From the NCBI RefSeq assembly GCF_012272815.1, contig NZ_JAAWWL010000002.1:712280-776279 (forward strand): a stretch of DNA of 64,000 nucleotides. The letters run 5' to 3'. Positions 56,518 to 64,000 of this stretch are shown here, one piece after another. The stretch's first letter is position 1; every line of letters begins with the position of its first letter. Both the position numbers and the translations under genes were made by a program. This stretch comes from Croceivirga thetidis (GTDB taxonomy: Bacteria; Bacteroidota; Bacteroidia; Flavobacteriales; Flavobacteriaceae). The notes beneath the pieces were generated by a model that ran no database searches, was not told where the DNA came from, and saw only the letters and a program-made list of their open reading frames with translations.

Positions 56518-57996
56518 GTGTTGCCCATAATTGACCGATACGTTTTATCGCGTTTTCTTTATAACTTTTTTGGTTCTTTTGCCGTCTTAATGGTCATCTT
56601 TATTTTCCAGACCATCTGGCTTTTTATTGATGACTTAGCAGGCAAGGATCTGGACCTCATTATTATTGGCAAATTCCTTTTTTACCTTACCCCTTCCCTA
56701 CTTGATAAGGTATTACCGCTGACGGTACTTTTATCTTCAATACTGACTTTCGGCACCTTTGCTGAAAATTATGAATTTGCAGCCATGAAGGCTTCCGGAA
56801 TTTCGCTTCAAAAAGCGATGCGCAGTATTGTCGTATTCGTAACCATACTGGGTATTGCTACTTTTTTTCTAGCTAACAATGTCATTCCTGTTTCAGAGCA
56901 GAAAATTTTCAATATGCGTAAGAACATCGCCAAAGTAAAACCTGCAGCGGTAATTGTAGAGGGTGTTTTTAGCGACATTGAAGGTGCCGACATGAATATG
57001 AAGGTCAGCGAAAAAGCTGGGGATAATGATCAGTTCTTAAAAGACATCATCATCCACCAGAAGCAGAATTCGCTAAACACTACGGTCATTAAAGCCAAGG
57101 AGGGTGAACTGATAAGTAGTGAGGAATCTGATTTGATCTCTTTAGTTCTTAAAGATGGGCACTATTACGAAGAGGTACAGCCAAAATCAAACAAAAACAA
57201 ACGGAAGCATCCGTTCGCTCGTTCAGAGTTCGAAACCTATATAAAGAACATTGACATTTCAGAACTGAACAATCAAGATTTAGAGGCAGAATCAGACATC
57301 ACCACTGACAAAATGAAAAATGTTGTGAGGCTCCGAAAGGATATTGATTCCTTGCGAAAAAACAACATCAACCAAGTAAAAGCCTTTTCCAAAAACATTA
57401 CCTCTAGAATGGGGGCTTTTTTAATCAGCGACCGCGACTCCTTGAACAAACGCAAAGTTGAAACAAAGACCATAAATGACACTGTTGTGGTAGCAAAAGA
57501 TGTTGATTTGGCATCGCTATTACCGGAATGGCAAAAAACGCAAGTCCTAGAAAATGCAAAAAACGCTGTGGGCAACGTATTGAACAGTATTCGTGGAAAA
57601 AAAGAAGAATTGGGCAAACGATATGAAGTTTACAACCGACATATTCTTTCGTTGCATAAGAAATTCGCCTTGGCATTTTCTTGTATAATTCTATTTTTTG
57701 TAGGTGCACCTTTAGGGGCGATAATTAGAAAAGGTGGTATTGGCCTGCCAATGGTGGTTGCCATTGTTCTATTCTTGGCCTACTATTTTTTAGGTGTATT
57801 CGCCGAAAACTATGCAAAAAAAGGCAACATGCTACCGATGATAGGCGCTTGGTTTTCAACGCTGATTATGTTTCCCTTTAGTATAATACTGACTAGACGG
57901 GCTACAGCTGATAAAGGATTAATGAGTATTGGCAATATTTTGGATGGATTTACACGAGTTTTCAAGAAAAAGAAAGATGATGCAGACAACAGCTGA
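56518..57996 (+). CDS. LptF/LptG family LPS export permease
   Basis: 492 residues. One helix at 13-35, two at about 50-75 and 100-125, then a large periplasmic beta-jellyroll (about 140-365, longer than the E. coli proteins by a charged insert around 220-340), then three C-terminal helices (about 375-475). The opening IDRYVLSRFLYNFFGSFAVL is standard. Start is GTG at 56518, since the only close ATG (56505) is in another frame. With LptB2 it extracts lipopolysaccharide from the inner membrane. It overlaps ribB by 20 bp. Confidence 0.9.
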   Translation: MLPIIDRYVLSRFLYNFFGSFAVLMVIFIFQTIWLFIDDLAGKDLDLIIIGKFLFYLTPSLLDKVLPLTVLLSSILTFGTFAENYEFAAMKASGISLQKAMRSIVVFVTILGIATFFLANNVIPVSEQKIFNMRKNIAKVKPAAVIVEGVFSDIEGADMNMKVSEKAGDNDQFLKDIIIHQKQNSLNTTVIKAKEGELISSEESDLISLVLKDGHYYEEVQPKSNKNKRKHPFARSEFETYIKNIDISELNNQDLEAESDITTDKMKNVVRLRKDIDSLRKNNINQVKAFSKNITSRMGAFLISDRDSLNKRKVETKTINDTVVVAKDVDLASLLPEWQKTQVLENAKNAVGNVLNSIRGKKEELGKRYEVYNRHILSLHKKFALAFSCIILFFVGAPLGAIIRKGGIGLPMVVAIVLFLAYYFLGVFAENYAKKGNMLPMIGAWFSTLIMFPFSIILTRRATADKGLMSIGNILDGFTRVFKKKKDDADNS

Positions 57997-59122
57997 CAAG
58001 CGAATTCAATTGAATACGATTGAAGAAGCCATAGCGGACATTCGTCAAGGCAAAGTAATTATTGTGGTTGACGATGAAAACCGAGAAAATGAAGGAGATT
58101 TTGTTGCCGCTGCCGAGCTTACCACCCCCGAAATGATAAACTTTATGGCAACCCATGGACGTGGACTTATTTGTGCCCCGTTAACTGAAGGTCGCTGTGA
58201 AGATTTAGGTCTCGGCAAGATGGTAACCCATAATTCAGACCCCCTCGAAACGGCATTTACTGTTTCAGTTGATTTAAGGGGCAATGGCGTAACCACAGGT
58301 ATTTCTGCTGCAGATAGGGCCAAAACTGTTCTTTCTTTGGTCGATAATCAGACCAAACCCCATGAACTGGCACGACCAGGACATATCTTCCCTTTGATTG
58401 CAAAGGAAGGTGGCGTACTTAGACGTACTGGACATACTGAAGCGGCCATCGACTTTGCGCGTTTGGCTGGACTCAAACCCGCAGGTGTTATAGTTGAGAT
58501 AATGAATGAAGACGGTAGCATGGCTCGCTTACCCGAACTCTTCGAGGTTGCCCAAAAATTCGATTTGAAATTGGTCTCAATTGAAGATTTGGTGGCCTAT
58601 AGAATGGAGCATGATAGTCTTATTGAAAAGAAAGAAGACTTCAAAATCAACACCCGTTTCGGTGAATTTAGACTTCGAGCCTATCAACAAACCACCAACG
58701 ACAATGTGCATATAGCCTTGACCAAAGGATCATGGTCGGTAGATGAACCCGTTTTGACCAGAATCAATTCCAGTCAGGTAAATAACGATATTCTGGGGAC
58801 CTTGACCAAAAACCCGGACAAGCAATTAAAGTTGATGTTTGAGACCTTAAACAATGAAGAAAAAGGAGCAATGGTATTCATTAACCAAAGTCAACAGGGC
58901 AACGAATTATTGGACCGTTTAAGCGAATTCAAAGAGCTACAAAAACAAGGGATTTCAGAAGCTCCAAAGATTGATATGGACGCCAAAGACTTTGGTATTG
59001 GAGCACAAATCTTACATGACCTAAACATTTCAAAAATTCGATTGCTCTCTAACTCGCAACAAACCCGTAGGGTTGGAATGGTTGGATATGGTTTGGAGAT
59101 TGTTGAGTATGTTGGGTATTGA
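57977..59122 (+). CDS. ribB: 3,4-dihydroxy-2-butanone 4-phosphate synthase with degenerate GTP cyclohydrolase II-like domain
   Basis: 381 residues from the ATG at 57977 (overlaps lptF by 20 bp); the start at 57929 would read through the lptF frame. The N-terminal domain (1-205) is full Rib[66 protein letters not shown] with catalytic residues, and [14 protein letters not shown]. The C-terminal 160 residues align in position with RibA but lack its zinc cysteines: the RibA HSECLTGD stretch is replaced by [13 protein letters not shown] by TLTKN and EGR by QSQQG. So GTP cyclohydrolase II activity is not expected; a structural or regulatory role is inferred. Confidence 0.93.
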   Translation: MMQTTADKRIQLNTIEEAIADIRQGKVIIVVDDENRENEGDFVAAAELTTPEMINFMATHGRGLICAPLTEGRCEDLGLGKMVTHNSDPLETAFTVSVDLRGNGVTTGISAADRAKTVLSLVDNQTKPHELARPGHIFPLIAKEGGVLRRTGHTEAAIDFARLAGLKPAGVIVEIMNEDGSMARLPELFEVAQKFDLKLVSIEDLVAYRMEHDSLIEKKEDFKINTRFGEFRLRAYQQTTNDNVHIALTKGSWSVDEPVLTRINSSQVNNDILGTLTKNPDKQLKLMFETLNNEEKGAMVFINQSQQGNELLDRLSEFKELQKQGISEAPKIDMDAKDFGIGAQILHDLNISKIRLLSNSQQTRRVGMVGYGLEIVEYVGY

Positions 59123-59128
59123 GTCTTC

Positions 59129-60325
59129 TTATTTCGTTATTTTACTCAGTGTAGTAAACATTGTTTTCGCGCGTTCCCGAACTTCCTCTTCGGGCCAGCC
59201 CAATTTTATTAGACAAGAAATATTTCGGCCAACCCAATGGTCTGATTCAGAGAAATCACTTTTGGAATAGTCTGGAAGTTGATCCAATACGGCCTCGGGT
59301 AGTTTTCCAAGGGCTACTTTTTGAATTAGATGTTCCCACTTGCGATAGTAATGCCAGTTGTTGTCATACCAATAAAAACAAGCGTCAACTCCTGCTTGTC
59401 CCAAATTCTTATGAGCTTCTCGCGCCAATTCCTCAGAAGGGAGAAAGAAATTCAGAAACGAATGATTCTCTTCTCCGCCTTCGGGTACACGTCGAAATGT
59501 AATTCCTTCAATCTTGGAAAGTGCTTCTCGTAAAATGGTGTAGTTCCTTTTTTGAATACCCACAAACTCATCCAAACGGTTAACCTGCGCACAACCAACG
59601 GCAGCATTCAACTCTGAAATTCGAAAATTGTAGCCTAAGAAAGGGTGGGCCTCTCCTCCCCTATCATTTCCGATATGGTCATGACCGTGGTCGGAATACA
59701 TATGGGCATTCTCATAAAAGTCTTGGTTGTTGGTTATAACCGCTCCCCCTTCTCCACATGTTACGGTCTTTACAAAGTCAAAAGAGAAACAACCCAGGTC
59801 GCCAATACTTCCTAAGGGTTTGCCATTGTAACTACCCCCAATGGCCTGACAAGCATCTTCCAAGAGCAATAAATTATGCTTCTTACAAATGGATTTTAAG
59901 GCTTCTAAGTTCGCCATACTACCACACATATGAACCGGCATGACCACTTTGGTCTTTGGTCCAATTGCTTTTTCAACTGCCTCAGGTTTTAAGGTTAGCG
60001 TGTCATCTACATCAACCAATATTGGAACTGCACCCAAAGCGATAATGGATTCAAAACTGGCGACAAAAGTAAATGTTGGCATAATGACCTCGTCTCCCGC
60101 CCCAATGCCTGCGCTCGCTAAGGCGACAGTTAAAGCAGCAGTACCACTACTTACGGTGTGGCAAAAACTAGTCTGCATTCGATTAGCTACGGCTTCTTCC
60201 AGTTCCTTGGCTTTCCAGTGGCCATTGCGCATACCATCAAATCCATACCGCATTAAAACTCCATTGTCCAATACATCTTGAACCTGTTTTTTTTCCAATT
60301 CACCAAAAGCTTCGAATCCTGGCAT
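59129..60325 (-). CDS. DegT/DnrJ/EryC1/StrS family aminotransferase
   Basis: 398-residue fold type I PLP enzyme used for nucleotide-sugar amination or related steps. VSSGTAALTVALASAGIGAG, LVDVDDTLTLKPEAVEKAIG, PVHMCGSMANLEALKSICKK, LLLEDACQAIGGSYNGKPLG with the PLP-pyridine Asp, and the Schiff-base lysine in FDFVKTVTCGEGG. FLGYNFRISELNAAVGCAQ closes the core. It lies alone, convergent with ribB (6-bp gap), and not in a sugar cluster, so the sugar cannot be named. Confidence 0.92.
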   Translation of the reverse strand: MPGFEAFGELEKKQVQDVLDNGVLMRYGFDGMRNGHWKAKELEEAVANRMQTSFCHTVSSGTAALTVALASAGIGAGDEVIMPTFTFVASFESIIALGAVPILVDVDDTLTLKPEAVEKAIGPKTKVVMPVHMCGSMANLEALKSICKKHNLLLLEDACQAIGGSYNGKPLGSIGDLGCFSFDFVKTVTCGEGGAVITNNQDFYENAHMYSDHGHDHIGNDRGGEAHPFLGYNFRISELNAAVGCAQVNRLDEFVGIQKRNYTILREALSKIEGITFRRVPEGGEENHSFLNFFLPSEELAREAHKNLGQAGVDACFYWYDNNWHYYRKWEHLIQKVALGKLPEAVLDQLPDYSKSDFSESDHWVGRNISCLIKLGWPEEEVRERAKTMFTTLSKITK

Positions 60326-60347
60326 ACCAAAAGTTTAAATCTTCTTT

Positions 60348-60355
60348 CAAAAATA
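60348..60355 (-). promoter_or_regulatory. Putative -7 element (TATTTTTG) of the DegT-family gene
   Basis: Reads TATTTTTG on the minus strand, an exact TAnnTTTG match, 23 bp upstream of the start at 60325. No -33 element is clear. Confidence 0.4.
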
Positions 60356-60435
60356 CACCTAGCTCAATTAATATCAGCACTATTTTCAACTGAACCTTTG
60401 AAGATGTCATTCTCACTTAAACATTGAAATTTAAT

Positions 60436-60480
60436 TATTCGTAAAATATATTGTTATAAAAAATCATATTCGTAAAATAT
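60436..60480. repeat. 14-bp direct repeat upstream of a small outer-membrane protein
   Basis: TATTCGTAAAATAT occurs at 60436-60449 and again at 60467-60480, exactly 31 bp apart, about three helical turns. The second copy ends 35 bp before the ATG at 60516. Two same-face copies just ahead of a gene fit a tandem activator or repressor site. Confidence 0.6.
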
Positions 60481-60515
60481 GTTTACTTTTAATGAATAAT
60501 CAAAAAACCTTTACA

Positions 60516-61016
60516 ATGAAAAAATTTAGTATTCTTTGTTTAACACTGGTATTGGGTATTGCTGGGTTGCAAGCTCAAGGAAGTTTTAAAGCAGGTCTTT
60601 CCGCTGGACTTCCTATTGGAGATGCGGGTGACTTTGCAACATTCGCCATTGCCATTGATTTAGGATATCTTTTTGAGATAAACGATCAATTTGAAGCTGG
60701 GCCTACCTTGGGTTATTCGCATTCGTTTGGAGATGAATTCGATACTGGTTTTGGTTCTGTCTCAGTTGAAGACATACAATTTTTACCAATAGGTGCAGCT
60801 GGTCGTTTCCATGCTTCGGAAGAATTTACAATTGGTCTTGACCTTGGCTATGCCTTAGGCATTGATGACGGCAACGATGGTGGGTTTTATTATTCTCCAA
60901 GAGCACAATACGCTGTTAGCGAGACAATTGATATTGTTGCAGCTTTTCGGGGCGTCTCTGTAGATGGGGGGTCTTGGGATATTATATCGCTAGGCGTGGA
61001 ATTCGGAATTGACTAA
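60516..61016 (+). CDS. Small outer-membrane beta-barrel protein
   Basis: 166 residues from the ATG at 60516 (the ATG at 60492 would put eight residues before the signal peptide). Signal MKKFSILCLTLVLGIAGLQA, cleaved before QGSFKAG. The mature part is made of alternating strands rich in Gly and aromatic residues (FKAGLSAGLPIGDAG, IDLGYLFEINDQFEAGPTLG, FTIGLDLGYALGI) and ends DIISLGVEFGID, an 8-strand OmpX/OmpW-like barrel. It ends 25 bp before a strong terminator, so it is a single-gene unit. Confidence 0.85.
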   Translation: MKKFSILCLTLVLGIAGLQAQGSFKAGLSAGLPIGDAGDFATFAIAIDLGYLFEINDQFEAGPTLGYSHSFGDEFDTGFGSVSVEDIQFLPIGAAGRFHASEEFTIGLDLGYALGIDDGNDGGFYYSPRAQYAVSETIDIVAAFRGVSVDGGSWDIISLGVEFGID

Positions 61017-61041
61017 TTCAAATAAACCAAACTTAATTAGT

Positions 61042-61075
61042 AATAATCCCCACCTAGGTGGGGATTATTGTTTTT
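61042..61075 (+). terminator. Strong intrinsic terminator
   Basis: A perfect 28-bp palindrome (61042-61069) with arms AATAATCCCCACCT and AGGTGGGGATTATT, followed by GTTTTT. It is GC-rich at the centre and AT-rich at the base. It follows the porin-like gene by 25 bp. Confidence 0.9.
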
Positions 61076-61138
61076 AATTATTTCGTTGTCAAATGGTTGA
61101 ATAGATTTTCTATTTTTAATAGATAAACCAATCCCACC

Positions 61139-62998
61139 ATGAGAGCCCTTCACGTAGTCACTGCATTAGTTCTTTTGGTATTCACGGGTACAATTGCACA
61201 GCAAAGTCAAAAATTGGATAGTTTACTAACCAGCTATGCTGCACAAGTCGAGGATTCCCTAAAAGTGCAAACGGCTCATACATTGTATGAAGCCTATCTA
61301 GAAAGTAATCCTAAAAGGGCTGATTTCTATGCTCAAAAGGCCTTGGAAATCTCACAACGAATAGGTTACAAATCAGGAATTGCCAAATCTAACCACCGAA
61401 TGGGAAAAAGCTTGCTCATTGCCCGTGAACTGGATGCTGCCAATGAGTATTTTGAAAAGAGCCTTGTTATTTACAAAGAACTTGATGACCCACACCATCA
61501 AGGATTAGTATTCATTGATTTGATACAGTTGGATTATGTGAAACCCAATTATAATAGGGCATTAGCACGTATTAATGAAAAACTGTCAGTTTATTCCAAA
61601 CCAAAGCCAGATTCGCTGATTCTCTTAAGGCTTTATAATATTCAGGCCAAAGTATATACGCGGCAGACCAATTATGCCGAGGGATTCGAATCAGCACTAA
61701 AAGCTTTGTCAATTGCAGAGCAGCTCAAACTACCCGCTGAGATAGTAAAAGTTAAGGGTATTTTGGGCAACCTTTATCACTACACCAATGATAAAGCGAA
61801 AGCGATAGCCATAAAAGAGGAAAATCTCGAATACTACAGGAAACAAAATAATAGAAGAAAAATAGGGCATGCACTTAACGATATTGGGAACTCCTACTAT
61901 GTTATTGAAGAATATAAACTGGCCTTAAGGTATTTAGAAGAAAGCTTAAGTTTTTCCGAAGAGGTTGGTAATCAAGGATTGATTGGCATTACCCTTTTTA
62001 ATATTGGTAAGACCCATATTCGTTTGGGAGCAATACAGAAAGGAATAACTTTTTTGAAACGCTCTGTAAATCATTCAAGGTATGTTTCGCAGCATGCACT
62101 ATCTGAATCTTGGGCACTAAAACGATTGGGAGACGTCTACACGGAAGAGCTACGTACGCCAGAAAAGGCATTGCCATATCTGGATAGAGCCATTATTTTG
62201 GCGGATTCCATAGGAAACAAAGATGATCTTTACCAGTCTTATCGTGATCGTTCTCAAGCTTATGAGGCTATGGGTTTCTATGATAAAGCAATCAAAGATT
62301 TTGAACGCTATAAGACTATAAATGATAGTGTTTACAATATCGAAAGATCAAAGGAAATTGAGCATTTAAAAAAGGAGTTCGAAACAAGAGAAAAAGAACA
62401 ACAGATAGTATTGCAAAAAAAGGAGATTACCGTTCTAGAACAACAAGCCTCCATCGGAAGCTTACAACGGATATTACTGGTAGTTGCCTTAGTGTTTTCA
62501 ATGATAATTTTTTATGCGTTGTGGCAACGATTAAAGCGCAACAGGCAAGAAAAAGAAAAAATAAATGCTGAACTCGCCTTTAAAAAGAAGGAATTGACAA
62601 CCAATGCTTTGCATTTAGCCAAGAAAAACGAAGTCTTGGAAAGTCTAAAACAAAAAGCGGAAGAATTAAAAGTAACTGACGATACCAAGAATGGCTACCA
62701 ACAATTGATTCGAACCATCAATTTTGACTTACAGGATGATAACAACTGGGAGAATTTTGCACGATATTTTGAAGCCGTACATAAGGATTTTAATAGAAAT
62801 GTAAAGGCTAAATATCCACAGGTGACCTCAAATGAGCTTCGCCTGTTGGCCTTATTAAAAATGGAACTCTCTTCGAAGGAAATTGCCAACATTTTGAATA
62901 TTTCAAAGGAAGGAATCAAAAAAGCCAGATATCGACTACGTAAAAAACTAAAAATAGAGACGGACGACTCCTTACAAGAGTTGGTTATAACCCTTTGA
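61139..62998 (+). CDS. TPR-transmembrane-HTH regulator (LuxR-type C-terminus)
   Basis: 619 residues: signal peptide (MRALHVVTALVLLVFTGTIAQ), a TPR array from about 40 to 410 (YESNPKRADFYAQKALEIS-type units), a helical coiled coil (about 405-440), a transmembrane helix at about 443-463 (ILLVVALVFSMIIFYALW), another coiled coil (470-520), and a C-terminal helix-turn-helix (about 561-610) with ELRLLALLKMELSSKEIANI and LNISKEGIKKARYRLRKKL. There is no kinase or receiver domain. The layout lets periplasmic TPRs sense a ligand or partner and a cytosolic HTH bind DNA. It sits 64 bp after the terminator and 5 bp before a paralogue. Confidence 0.88.
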   Translation: MRALHVVTALVLLVFTGTIAQQSQKLDSLLTSYAAQVEDSLKVQTAHTLYEAYLESNPKRADFYAQKALEISQRIGYKSGIAKSNHRMGKSLLIARELDAANEYFEKSLVIYKELDDPHHQGLVFIDLIQLDYVKPNYNRALARINEKLSVYSKPKPDSLILLRLYNIQAKVYTRQTNYAEGFESALKALSIAEQLKLPAEIVKVKGILGNLYHYTNDKAKAIAIKEENLEYYRKQNNRRKIGHALNDIGNSYYVIEEYKLALRYLEESLSFSEEVGNQGLIGITLFNIGKTHIRLGAIQKGITFLKRSVNHSRYVSQHALSESWALKRLGDVYTEELRTPEKALPYLDRAIILADSIGNKDDLYQSYRDRSQAYEAMGFYDKAIKDFERYKTINDSVYNIERSKEIEHLKKEFETREKEQQIVLQKKEITVLEQQASIGSLQRILLVVALVFSMIIFYALWQRLKRNRQEKEKINAELAFKKKELTTNALHLAKKNEVLESLKQKAEELKVTDDTKNGYQQLIRTINFDLQDDNNWENFARYFEAVHKDFNRNVKAKYPQVTSNELRLLALLKMELSSKEIANILNISKEGIKKARYRLRKKLKIETDDSLQELVITL

Positions 62999-63003
62999 GC
63001 ACC

Positions 63004-64000
63004 ATGAAAACCATTGTTCGCTATATTTTAATATTTCTGCTTATTTCTTTTACCAAACTTATTGGACAAACCAATGAGCAGTTGGATATTCTAATTGAAA
63101 CCTATGGTTCGCAGATTGATGACACTTCCAAAGTAAAAACGGCTGCGGCCATTTTTGAGGAATATTACAAGCTTAACCCAACCAAAGGTCTGGTATTTGC
63201 AAAAGATGGTTTCCTTTTGGCCGAAAAACTTGGTTTTGAAAAAGGAATTGCAGTTTCATTATTACAGCAGGGAAAGTACTTCAAATTGTTACGTAAAAAT
63301 GATTCCGCTGAATATTACTTGAAACTAGCTTCAAGAAAATTTGAGGCATTAAAGGACCATAAATCCAAAGATATGGTGAGCTTTCACCTACTAAAAGTTG
63401 CCTCCCAAAAGGGCAATCATCAACAGGTTTTAAATGAAGTCAATGAAAAAATAGACTATCATACCAATATCAAAAAGGATTCATTTTTAATAGCGAGATA
63501 TCTCGACCTTAAAGCGAGTACTTATCGTCATTTGACCGAATATGACAAAGGTTTTAAAAGTGCTTTTGATGCCCTGAAAATTGCCAAAAATTTAGATGAC
63601 AAGCAATTATTATTGGATTGCTACACTACTATCTCAAATTTATACCACTACATAATCGATGATGAAAATGCGGACCTGTACGCCGAAAAAGCTCTAAAAA
63701 TTGCTAAAGAAGGAAAGTTTATGCGTGCCGAGGCTAATTTGTTAAACAACCTTGGCAATTCCTTTTTCTTTCAAAAACGCTATGAGGAATCATTGACCTC
63801 CCTCAAGAAAAGTCTGAAAATATCTGAACGAATTGAAGCTAACGACCTTATTTCAATTACAAATTTTAACATCGGAAAATTATATGTGGAACAAAATGAA
63901 TTGAATAAAGGAGTTGATTTTCTAAAACAATCAATTACCCACTCAAGGACCGTTACAAAAAATCCTGTTTATCTCGTTTGGGGCTTGAACGGCTTAACTA
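63004..64000 (+). CDS. Second TPR-TM-HTH type regulator, 3' end outside the window
   Basis: 332 complete codons are present and the frame is open to the last base. The start MKTIVRYILIFLLISFTKLI is a signal peptide; TNEQLDILIETYGSQIDDTS and the following TPR repeats (YAEKALKIAKEGKF, RYEESLTSLKKSLKISERIE) parallel the upstream gene, whose product has SQKLDSLLTSYAAQVEDSLK at the same place. It begins 5 bp after the upstream stop, so the two form an operon of paralogues. The TM and HTH parts expected at the C-terminus lie beyond base 64000 and are inferred only. Confidence 0.85.
   Translation, partial: MKTIVRYILIFLLISFTKLIGQTNEQLDILIETYGSQIDDTSKVKTAAAIFEEYYKLNPTKGLVFAKDGFLLAEKLGFEKGIAVSLLQQGKYFKLLRKNDSAEYYLKLASRKFEALKDHKSKDMVSFHLLKVASQKGNHQQVLNEVNEKIDYHTNIKKDSFLIARYLDLKASTYRHLTEYDKGFKSAFDALKIAKNLDDKQLLLDCYTTISNLYHYIIDDENADLYAEKALKIAKEGKFMRAEANLLNNLGNSFFFQKRYEESLTSLKKSLKISERIEANDLISITNFNIGKLYVEQNELNKGVDFLKQSITHSRTVTKNPVYLVWGLNGLT

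Noticed and set aside
1-64000. tRNA, rRNA, CRISPR array, IS element, prophage or replication origin
   Set aside because: No cloverleaf-like gene, repeat-spacer array, transposase, integrase or phage protein was recognised on reading both strands; a dedicated scan could still find a small RNA.

Overview
The window is AT-rich bacterial chromosome from the phylum Bacteroidota, most likely a marine member of the Flavobacteriaceae. The evidence is a SusC/SusD pair, TonB-dependent receptors coupled to DUF4249 lipoproteins, MG2-like surface proteins, flavobacterial TPR-HTH regulators, promoters of the TAnnTTTG (-7) type with little sign of Shine-Dalgarno sites, and the cluster tpx-dgkA-ftsK-lolA-lptF/G-ribB. 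The genus cannot be fixed from the sequence alone. I found no tRNA, rRNA, CRISPR array, insertion sequence, phage gene or origin.

Layout. 1-6.4 kb (minus strand): the start of an aldehyde-dehydrogenase-like gene, then a compact isoleucine/valine operon read ilvD > ilvB > methyltransferase > ilvN > ilvC; the methyltransferase is an unexpected insertion. 6.6-10.8 kb: a nitroreductase, and a 5-oxoprolinase operon (pxpABC) led by an NRAMP-like transporter that lacks the usual metal-binding motifs. 11-16.3 kb: a small zinc-finger protein, a Tat-signal HisC-like aminotransferase, a membrane TPR protein, an SRPBCC protein and a Crp/Fnr regulator. 16.3-25.2 kb (minus): SusC > SusD > two paralogous TolB/TPR membrane proteins in one tight operon, with no degradative enzyme beside it. 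25.6-27.1 kb: a YifB/ComM ATPase.

27.2-41.5 kb (minus) is the most distinctive region: a 14-kb surface locus built from two versions of one module, receptor with STN domain > DUF4249 lipoprotein(s) > MG2/plug-like exported protein. The first copy has three different lipoproteins, the second has one. The two receptors are nearly identical over their plug cores while their partners have diverged. This looks like a duplicated outer-membrane import or sensing machine of unknown substrate and is the best candidate for an undescribed system.

41.5-49.5 kb: a penicillin-acylase-family hydrolase, tilS, an FMN reductase, an HGSNAT-like membrane acyltransferase, dihydrolipoyl dehydrogenase, a small membrane protein and an Lrp/AsnC regulator. 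49.7-52.5 kb: a trans-sulfuration-family PLP enzyme and an NhaC-family transporter which, with the divergent Lrp gene, look like a sulfur amino acid uptake and use cassette. 52.5-59.1 kb: tpx-dgkA-ftsK-lolA-lptF/G-ribB, with overlapping or closely spaced genes. 59.1-64 kb: a DegT-family aminotransferase, a small beta-barrel protein behind a 14-bp direct repeat, a strong terminator, and two tandem paralogous TPR-TM-HTH regulators, the second running off the window.

Start codons were moved from the longest reading frame where signal peptides, lipoboxes or overlap with the preceding gene pointed to a shorter protein (ilvD, SusD, three of the DUF4249/MG2 genes, one receptor, ribB, the small porin, one TPR protein).
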